Under the pieces are notes generated by a model. That model saw only the letters and a list, made by a program, of their open reading frames with translations. It ran no database searches and was not told the origin of the DNA. A DNA stretch of 13,341 nt, from positions 1 through 13,341 of the forward strand of contig CALFYN010000540.1 of assembly GCA_937952345.1 (NCBI GenBank), read 5' to 3'. The stretch comes from an uncultured Acidobacteriota bacterium (GTDB taxonomy: Bacteria > Acidobacteriota > Terriglobia > Bryobacterales > Bryobacteraceae). Made by a program: the position numbers and the translations under genes. Below are positions 1-4,426 of this stretch, one piece after another (position 1 is the stretch's first letter; every line of letters begins with the position of its first letter).

Positions 1-417
1 AAGCCGCGCGTTCTGTTTTTGTCGCTGGGGGAGACGGATGAATGGTCGCATGCGGGCCGGTATAAGGAATATCTGGATGCGGCGCACCGCGTGGACGGGT
101 ATTTGAAGGAATTGTGGGAGACCGTGCAAGCGATGCCGGAATACCGGGGGACAACGACGCTGATTTTCGCGCCCGATCACGGGAGGGGCGAAGCGCCGGT
201 GGAGTGGAAGAGCCACGGGAAGAAGGTGGAGGATTCGAAGTACATCTGGATGGCGTTTCTGGGGCCGGATACGCGGGCGATGGGGGAGCGGGCGAAGGTG
301 GGGAAGGTGAAACAGAATCAGATTGCGGCGACGCTGGCCGCGCTGTTGGGTGAGGATTACCGGTCGGAGGTGAAGAAGGCGGGCAAGCCGATTGTGGATG
401 TGCTGCCCGCGCGATGA
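1..417 (+). CDS. Alkaline phosphatase/sulfatase-superfamily hydrolase, C-terminal part (5' end missing)
   Basis: The reading frame is open from the first base and ends at TGA 415-417, so only the last 138 residues are visible. Near the left edge there is a G-E-T-D-E-W-S-H stretch, and at about residues 57-63 A-P-D-H-G-R-G. Asp/His pairs in these contexts are the usual C-terminal metal ligands of the alkaline phosphatase superfamily (phosphodiesterases, sulfatases, phosphoglycerate mutases). A following W-K-S-H-G and a closing segment with a short A-A-T-L-A-A-L-L-G helix also fit that fold. No substrate can be inferred without the N-terminal half and its catalytic Thr/Cys. The stop codon lies one base from the 3' end of the convergent rnpB, so there is no room for a separate terminator. 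Superfamily fairly sure, exact family unsure. Confidence 0.8.
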   Translation, partial: KPRVLFLSLGETDEWSHAGRYKEYLDAAHRVDGYLKELWETVQAMPEYRGTTTLIFAPDHGRGEAPVEWKSHGKKVEDSKYIWMAFLGPDTRAMGERAKVGKVKQNQIAATLAALLGEDYRSEVKKAGKPIVDVLPAR

Positions 418-418
418 T

Positions 419-825
419 GGGTTCGCCGGACTGTAAGCCGGTTTCTGTACCGTCCGTTGCCGGACGGTGGCAGCCATTCCTCTGGGCCAGCCATTACTGA
501 CCGGCTCTAGCGACCTACCCGGGAGTCGGACAGAACGGGCCGCTCCTTCTCCCCTATTTGGTCTTGCTCCGCGTGGGGCTTGCCCTGCCAGCGGCATTGC
601 TGCCGCCGCGGTGCGCTCTTACCGCACCTTTTCACCCTTACCGCGGCTTTGCCCTTGCGGGTGTGGGCCGAGGCGGTGTATTTTCTGTGGCGCTTTCCGT
701 GAAATCCGCTTTGAGCGAACCCCCCCGGCCGTTAGCCGGCACGCCGCCCTATGGAGACCGGACTTTCCTCGCCTGCCATTGCCATTGCTGGCTCAGGTGA
801 GCGCGGCTGCCCGTCCGGCGAACCC
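419..825 (-). ncRNA. rnpB: RNase P RNA, bacterial class A
   Basis: This is the catalytic RNA of ribonuclease P, which removes 5' leaders from tRNA precursors. Read on the minus strand it carries the conserved blocks in order: GAGGAAAGUCC (plus 760-770), GGUAAGAGCGCACCG with the preceding GGUGAAAAGGUG (about 609-640), CAAAUAGGGG and CGGCCCGU (about 535-560), GGGUAGGUCGCUAGAGCC (503-520), AGAGGAAUGGCUGCCACC (466-483) and ACAGAAACCGGCUUACAG (431-448). The ends were set by the P1 helix: 813-825 pairs perfectly with 419-431 over 13 bp. The length of about 407 nt and the L15/P10-11 layout are those of class A. The L15 position aligned to E. coli GGU reads GGA (544-546). The short frames predicted across it (for example 467-1063) are not genes. 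Nothing like a terminator follows its 3' end, which abuts the convergent stop codon. Confidence 0.97.
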
Positions 826-826
826 A

Positions 827-855
827 AGCCTAGCTTCGCATGGGTGGGATTGCAA
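827..855 (-). promoter_or_regulatory. Candidate sigma-70-type promoter of rnpB
   Basis: On the minus strand TTGCAA (850-855) is followed after exactly 17 nt by TAGGCT (827-832). The RNase P RNA 5' end deduced from helix P1 lies 2-6 nt further on, slightly close to the -10 box but compatible. The -35 matches consensus at about 4 of 6 positions and the -10 at about 3. Position and spacing are the support; no start site has been measured. Confidence 0.4.
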
Positions 856-894
856 CGCAAGCGTGATGCATCGGAGTTGCGGCTCACCTGAATC

Positions 895-900
895 AGGAGG
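895..900 (+). promoter_or_regulatory. Ribosome binding site of the NHL-repeat gene
   Basis: A perfect AGGAGG lies 8 nt before ATG 909. It fixes the start, because the frame has no better-placed start and the signal peptide begins right at this Met. Confidence 0.85.
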
Positions 901-908
901 GTTGCGCC

Positions 909-2690
909 ATGTTCTTAGCTTCGATTCTATGTGCCGTGCTGGTTGCGTTCGGCCAGGGGCAGACGGTGACGACGATTGCGGGGACGGGGACGCCCTCGTT
1001 CAGCGGCGACAACGGTCCGGCCACACAGGCGGGCTTCAACAGCCCTGTGTACCTGGCGTTTGACGCGGCGGGGAATCTGATTGTGGCCGATTGGCGCAAT
1101 CACAGAGTGCGGCGGATCGGCACGGATGGTACGGTGACGACAATTGCGGGAACGGGCAATGCGGGCTTTGGCGGCGACGGCGGCGCTGCGTTGCAGGCTT
1201 CGTTCAACGGGGTGATCGGCGTGTGTCTGGACCCAGCGGGGAACATCTATGTGAACGATGATATGAACAACCGCATCCGGCGCATCGATCCTTCGGGGCG
1301 CATTTCGACATTTGCCGGCAATGGGGCGCGGATGTATGGCGGCGATGGAGGTGGGGCGGCGCAGGCTTCCTTTTTCATTGGGCTCCGGTGTGTCTCGGAT
1401 GCGTCGGGCAACCTGTTTGTGGCGGAGCAGGGAGCGCATCGTGTGCGGCGCATTTCCACGGCGGGGATTGTGAGCACCGTGGCGGGGACGGGATCGCAGG
1501 GCTTTTCGGGCGACGGCGGGCCGGCCACCAGCGCGCAACTGAACAATCCGACGGCGGTGGCGATGGACCGGGCGGGGAATCTGTATATCGCGGATCAGTT
1601 CAATCACCGGATCCGGCGTGTTTCCTCGGGCGGGACGATCGCGACGATTGCGGGCACGGGCACGGCGGGCTTTTCCGGGGACGGCGGGCCGGGTGTATCG
1701 GCGAATCTCAACTTCCCGGGCGCGATGGTGACGGATGCCAACGGCGATTTGTATTTTACGGATGGGCCCAATGCGCGGGTGCGGAAGGTGAGTGCGGCGG
1801 GGATCATTTCGACGGTGGCGGGCAATGGAACGCGAGGCTTCGCGGGAGATGACGGGCCGGCGCTGAGTGCTTCCTTCAACGGGGCGTTTGGGATTGCGCT
1901 GGATGCGCAGGGAAACCTGTATGTCGCGGATACGGACAATCACCGCATCCGGAGGATTTCGAACGTATCGGCGGCGGGGGCCGCGCCGGAGTTCGATGCC
2001 AGTGGTGTTTTCGCCCAGGGTTCGCTATCGGCGGGTGTGACGCCGGGGGCGTTGATGGTGATTCGCGGGCGCAATCTGGCGTTGGGCGCGAGCGGGGTTA
2101 CAACGGCCGGGGAATTGCCGTTGCCGGTGCGGCTGGCGGGCGTGTCGGTGAAGATGGATGATGTTGCCGTGCCCGTGGTGTCGGTGCGCAAGGCGGGAGG
2201 CGTGGAGCAGGTGGTGGTGCAGGCTCCGTTTGCTTTGGGTGGCGAGACGGTGGCTGTGACCGTGGACAATGGGCGGGCGGTGAGCCAGGCGGTGAATGTC
2301 AGCGTGGTCGCGGCGCAGCCGAGCCTGATCTCGCTCGATGGGATTCATGTGGCGGCGGTGCGCGCCTCCGATGGGGCCGTGGTGAGCGAGGTGAACCGGG
2401 CGGTGGCGGGCGAGGGGATCACGCTGTTCGGGCTTGCCTTGGGGCGGGTGGAGCCGGCTCCGGAGGCCGGGTCGGCGGCGGTAGCGGATCCGCTTTCGAG
2501 TATGGTTGCGCTGCCGGAACTGCGCATCGGCGGACGGGCGGCGGAGGTGTCGTTCGCGGGGCTTGCACCGGGTTTTATCGGCCTCTATCAGGTGAATGCG
2601 CGGGTGCCGGATGGGGTTTCGGGATTGGCCGGCATCGTTGTAACGGCGGAGGGGGCGAGCAGTCCAGAGTTGCGCCTTCCGGTTCAGTAA
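909..2690 (+). CDS. Secreted NHL-repeat beta-propeller protein with Solibacter-type (TIGR03437-like) C-terminal domain
   Basis: This 593-residue protein starts with a short Sec signal (about residues 1-18, M-F-L-A-S-I-L-C-A-V-L-V-A-F-G-Q-G-Q). Residues 19-354 are six successive repeats of exactly 56 residues. Each follows the pattern T-x-A-G-x-G-...-G-D-x-G-x-A...F-N...D-x-x-G-N-L-Y-V-A-D...N-H-R-I-R-R-I, the signature of NHL repeats, so a closed six-bladed propeller is predicted. Residues about 362-593 match what I know of the C-terminal domain named after Solibacter: P-G-A-L-M-V-I-R-G-R-N-L-A near its start and F-A-G-L-A-P-G-F-I-G-L-Y-Q-V-N-A-R-V-P near its end. That domain ends at the last residue, as usual. 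NHL propellers typically bind proteins, RNA or sugars; the ligand here is unknown, and export suggests a cell-surface or extracellular role. It is divergent from rnpB. Family assignment is secure, function open. Confidence 0.93.
   Translation: MFLASILCAVLVAFGQGQTVTTIAGTGTPSFSGDNGPATQAGFNSPVYLAFDAAGNLIVADWRNHRVRRIGTDGTVTTIAGTGNAGFGGDGGAALQASFNGVIGVCLDPAGNIYVNDDMNNRIRRIDPSGRISTFAGNGARMYGGDGGGAAQASFFIGLRCVSDASGNLFVAEQGAHRVRRISTAGIVSTVAGTGSQGFSGDGGPATSAQLNNPTAVAMDRAGNLYIADQFNHRIRRVSSGGTIATIAGTGTAGFSGDGGPGVSANLNFPGAMVTDANGDLYFTDGPNARVRKVSAAGIISTVAGNGTRGFAGDDGPALSASFNGAFGIALDAQGNLYVADTDNHRIRRISNVSAAGAAPEFDASGVFAQGSLSAGVTPGALMVIRGRNLALGASGVTTAGELPLPVRLAGVSVKMDDVAVPVVSVRKAGGVEQVVVQAPFALGGETVAVTVDNGRAVSQAVNVSVVAAQPSLISLDGIHVAAVRASDGAVVSEVNRAVAGEGITLFGLALGRVEPAPEAGSAAVADPLSSMVALPELRIGGRAAEVSFAGLAPGFIGLYQVNARVPDGVSGLAGIVVTAEGASSPELRLPVQ
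963..1970 (+). repeat. Six 168-bp tandem coding repeats (NHL blades)
   Basis: Six units of 168 bp (starts 963, 1131, 1299, 1467, 1635, 1803) encode 56-residue blades with no insertion or deletion between them. DNA identity is moderate and highest around the GCGGGxACGGG and GGCGACGGCGGGCC blocks, so these are diverged protein-level repeats and not a recent expansion. Confidence 0.9.
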
Positions 2691-2734
2691 GGCGGGCGCG
2701 GCGCACATTTGTGGCACTTTTTGCTTCAAACATC

Positions 2735-2764
2735 TTGACCCGGAAATGTTTTTTCGTGTATCAA
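2735..2764 (+). promoter_or_regulatory. Candidate promoter of the 2772-4426 locus
   Basis: TTGACC (2735-2740), an 18-nt spacer and TATCAA (2759-2764) lie in an AT-richer patch after the NHL gene. A start site near 2771-2773 is expected. It precedes two strong predicted RNA helices and the gene at 3008. An overlapping ATATAA at 2768 could serve as a -10 instead, but without a matched -35. Confidence 0.45.
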
Positions 2765-2771
2765 CAATATA

Positions 2772-2990
2772 AGCGAACTGAGCCCCACCTCCCCCACACG
2801 CGATGCTCAGGGTCGCAGGGCTGTGTTCCGCCTCGGGTGGAATGCAGTCCGATTACGAATGCCGTGTGGGATCTCAAGACACCGGTCAATTGATTTTTCG
2901 GTCTCCCCCTCCGGGAAAACGCTGTTCCACAGCCACCCAGGCGGAATATCCCGATGAAGAGAGCATCGGGCCGCCTGGGGGACAGCGCTT
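2772..2990 (+). ncRNA. Candidate structured leader RNA or independent small RNA (unknown family)
   Basis: There is no convincing protein gene between 2691 and 3007, but the strand folds well. An apical hairpin pairs 2818-2832 with 2836-2850 around a UCG loop: 15 continuous pairs, of which 11 are Watson-Crick and 4 are G-U. The G-U pairs make it far better as RNA on this strand than as a DNA palindrome. It is enclosed by an 8-bp perfect helix, 2793-2800 with 2863-2870, leaving an asymmetric internal loop (17 and 12 nt). A second long hairpin follows at 2920-2987. Stem, large internal bubble and apical stem recall 6S RNA, but the helix at 2793-2870 is too short for that and I recognise no 6S, SRP, tmRNA or riboswitch core. 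It could be a cis-acting leader of the gene at 3008 or a separate RNA. The 3' end is a guess. Confidence 0.4.
2920..2987 (+). promoter_or_regulatory. Long GC-rich interrupted hairpin just upstream of the gene at 3008
   Basis: Three nested perfect helices are visible. CGCTGT 2920-2925 pairs with ACAGCG 2982-2987, CCCAGGCGG 2936-2944 with CCGCCTGGG 2971-2979, and CCCGATG 2950-2956 with CATCGGG 2964-2970. The last encloses a 7-nt loop, and the inner helices are separated by the one-sided bulge AATAT. It ends 20 nt before ATG 3008. No T-run follows, so it is a poor intrinsic terminator; a 5'-UTR element or a small mobile hairpin (REP-like) is more likely. Confidence 0.6.
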
Positions 2991-3007
2991 TCTGATACAA
3001 AGCTTGT

Positions 3008-3502
3008 ATGAAACTCAACAACCCGAACCTGATGAGCAGGAGCGCACCTGTCACCGCCCCGGTGAACAGTGTGACGGGCTCACCTGTTACGCAGCAGCAG
3101 ACGCAGGCCATGCTGCAGGATGCTTTGCATCGAATTCAAGTGCTGGAGAGCCAGTTGCAGATGCTGCTTTCTTCCATCTACGTGGACGGCAATGGGAACG
3201 TGGAGATTTCGGGCGCGAAGAAGATATCCATTCTGGCGGGGACGGATCTGGAGTTGAGCGCGGGGATGAAACTGCGGGCGGAGTCGGCCGGGGGTGGCCG
3301 GATGGAGTTGACGGGCAGCGATGCAAAGCTGTCGGCGTTGACGAAAGTGCGGCTGGACGCTTCCACGGTGGAGGCAGTGGCATCGTCGGTCAGGCTGGAT
3401 AGCGCGACGGTGAATGCGTCCGGGACGGTGAAGTGCGACACGATCATCGCCGTCAATGTGGTGGGCACCAGTTACACGCCGGGCGCGGGGAACGTTTGGT
3501 AG
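3008..3502 (+). CDS. Small protein with coiled coil and beta-solenoid-like repeats; possible spike/stalk protein
   Basis: I do not recognise a named family. The 164-residue protein has a Pro/Thr/Ser-rich N-terminus (1-28), then a Gln/Leu-rich amphipathic helix at about 30-57 that looks like a trimeric coiled coil. Residues 58-152 alternate hydrophobic and polar residues in short strands: V-E-I-S-G-A, K-I-S-I-L-A-G, L-E-L-S-A-G, K-L-R-A-E-S-A, K-V-R-L-D-A-S, S-V-R-L-D-S-A, T-V-N-A-S-G. That is the pattern of triple-stranded beta-helices such as the C-terminal needles of phage gp5/VgrG proteins. It ends T-P-G-A-G-N-V-W. No OB-fold or other phage structural gene is adjacent, so a spike role is inference from pattern only. 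No Shine-Dalgarno precedes ATG 3008; Met 9 (3032) is a possible alternative start but also lacks one. The two paralogs at 3556 and 4010 follow in the same direction, probably as one unit. Confidence 0.75.
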   Translation: MKLNNPNLMSRSAPVTAPVNSVTGSPVTQQQTQAMLQDALHRIQVLESQLQMLLSSIYVDGNGNVEISGAKKISILAGTDLELSAGMKLRAESAGGGRMELTGSDAKLSALTKVRLDASTVEAVASSVRLDSATVNASGTVKCDTIIAVNVVGTSYTPGAGNVW

Positions 3503-3510
3503 AACGATTC

Positions 3511-3555
3511 TGACAGGTTTTGCTTCTCCATTCCGTTGGTAGGTGAGGAGGGAGC
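3511..3555 (+). promoter_or_regulatory. Conserved leader, copy A (before the gene at 3556)
   Basis: This leader starts TGACAGGTTTT and ends in AGGAGGGAGC before the ATG. It matches 3964-4009 at all but about five positions and one 1-nt gap. Both copies keep a CTCC segment upstream that could pair with the GGAG of the ribosome binding site, with a GTTGGT-containing loop. Confidence 0.6.
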
Positions 3556-3966
3556 ATGGCGGAATACGGAAGCAAGGAATTCATCGAGTTGTGGCGGCAG
3601 AAAGGCTTGTTTGCTGCGCTGGACACCTCCGCGAAACACGGCAGATATACCCGTGAGGGCCTCAGCAGAGCGGTGACAATGCAGATGCAGAACAAGATGG
3701 CGGAGTTGCGCAAGCAACTGGCGCAGGCGCAGACCGCGATGGACCGGATTGACCATAGCATCCAGTCGGGGACTCGCGGCGGCAAGGTGGAACAAGTGCA
3801 CCTCGATGCGAGCATGATCGAACTGGCGGAGCGCGTGCGCGCCTTCGCCAGCATGTACGACTCGATGAAGTGGTTTCTGCCGGAAGCGGCCTATCGGAAG
3901 GCATGGATTTGTCCCGGAAAAGACAGCGTGCCGGCCGGACATGGATCCCAACCCCTGGTTCCTTGA
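3556..3966 (+). CDS. Uncharacterised small helical protein, tandem paralog A
   Basis: This 136-residue protein belongs to no family I recognise. It begins M-A-E-Y-G-S-K-E-F-I-E-L-W-R-Q-K-G and shares with the next gene a W-R-Q-K-G-x-F-A-A-L-D-x-S-A-x-H-G block (residues about 13-29). It also shares a central heptad-like helix (about 40-70, M-A-E-L-R-K-Q-L-A-Q), a D-R-I-D-H then G-G-K-V-E-Q segment (about 63-80), and A-Y-R-K near residue 114. No signal peptide or membrane segment is visible, so it is probably cytoplasmic and oligomeric. AGGAGGG lies just before the ATG. The last 21 residues do not resemble the sibling. Aligning the DNA suggests a 2-nt gap right after Y-R-K, so the tail may be a frameshifted remnant. 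The gap of 53 nt after the gene at 3008 suggests an operon. Confidence 0.75.
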   Translation: MAEYGSKEFIELWRQKGLFAALDTSAKHGRYTREGLSRAVTMQMQNKMAELRKQLAQAQTAMDRIDHSIQSGTRGGKVEQVHLDASMIELAERVRAFASMYDSMKWFLPEAAYRKAWICPGKDSVPAGHGSQPLVP

Positions 3967-4009
3967 CAGGTTTTCCTGCTCCGTTTCGTTGGTTGGTGCA
4001 GGAGGGAGC
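3964..4009 (+). promoter_or_regulatory. Conserved leader, copy B (before the gene at 4010)
   Basis: This is the second copy of the TGACAGG...AGGAGGGAGC leader, lying between the stop of paralog A and the start of paralog B. It overlaps the last codon of paralog A by 3 nt. GCTCC at about 3979-3983 could pair with GGAGC/GGAGG of the ribosome binding site. Confidence 0.6.
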
Positions 4010-4426
4010 ATGGCGGAATACGGAACAGAGGCATTCAAGGAGATCTGGCGGCAGAAGGGGTTCTTCGCGGCGCTGGATTCATCCGCGCAGCATGGCAAGG
4101 CTTCGGTGGGAGAAATGAGGCGGCTGAATTGTGGTCTCATGCGCGAGAAGATCACGGAGATGCGCAAAGAAATGGTGCGGATGCAGGGTGTGTTGGACCG
4201 GCTGGATCATATCACGCAGGCCGGGGCTTCCGGGGGCAAAGTGGAACAGTTGCCCCTGGAACGCAATGTGGTGGAGATGGGGGGATGGATCGCCAGTGTT
4301 CTGGAGTCGTTTAGCCGTATGGATCTATACATTTCGGAAGCGGGCTACCGGAAGGTAGCTGGATTCATCCAGTCGCAGACGGTGGCCTCGGCCACGCATC
4401 CGAGCAGAGATCTTCTTCCGCGCTAA
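4010..4426 (+). CDS. Uncharacterised small helical protein, tandem paralog B
   Basis: This is a 138-residue sibling of the preceding gene. The frame is open upstream to an ATG at 3941, but ATG 4010 was chosen because it has AGGAGGG directly before it and aligns exactly with the start of paralog A (both M-A-E-Y-G). Conserved blocks are W-R-Q-K-G-F-F-A-A-L-D-S-S-A-Q-H-G-K, a charged helix L-M-R-E-K-I-T-E-M-R-K-E-M, D-R-L-D-H, G-G-K-V-E-Q and E-A-G-Y-R-K. The middle looks like a helical hairpin or coiled coil. No signal peptide or transmembrane segment is seen. Its TAA overlaps the convergent ilvD stop by 4 nt. Function unknown; being encoded beside a possible coiled-coil/beta-helix spike could mean a chaperone or structural partner, but that is speculation. 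Confidence 0.8.
   Translation: MAEYGTEAFKEIWRQKGFFAALDSSAQHGKASVGEMRRLNCGLMREKITEMRKEMVRMQGVLDRLDHITQAGASGGKVEQLPLERNVVEMGGWIASVLESFSRMDLYISEAGYRKVAGFIQSQTVASATHPSRDLLPR

Noticed and set aside
467..1063. 198-codon plus-strand frame
   Set aside because: It lies mostly over the reverse strand of rnpB and then the start of the NHL gene; the conserved RNA explains the sequence and the protein looks like nothing coherent.
2691..2722. Possible terminator after the NHL gene (T-run at about 2718-2722)
   Set aside because: The T-run follows only a 3-bp CAC/GTG stem; too weak to support as an intrinsic terminator.
2772..2990. 6S RNA (ssrS) identity for the structured region
   Set aside because: Stem-bubble-stem shape is suggestive, but there is no long closing stem and the helix set does not give a continuous rod of about 180 nt.
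2803..3402. 199-codon frame overlapping the gene at 3008
   Set aside because: It runs through the structured RNA region and gives a low-complexity Gly-rich tail. The 3008 frame shows a coiled coil and regular beta pattern instead.
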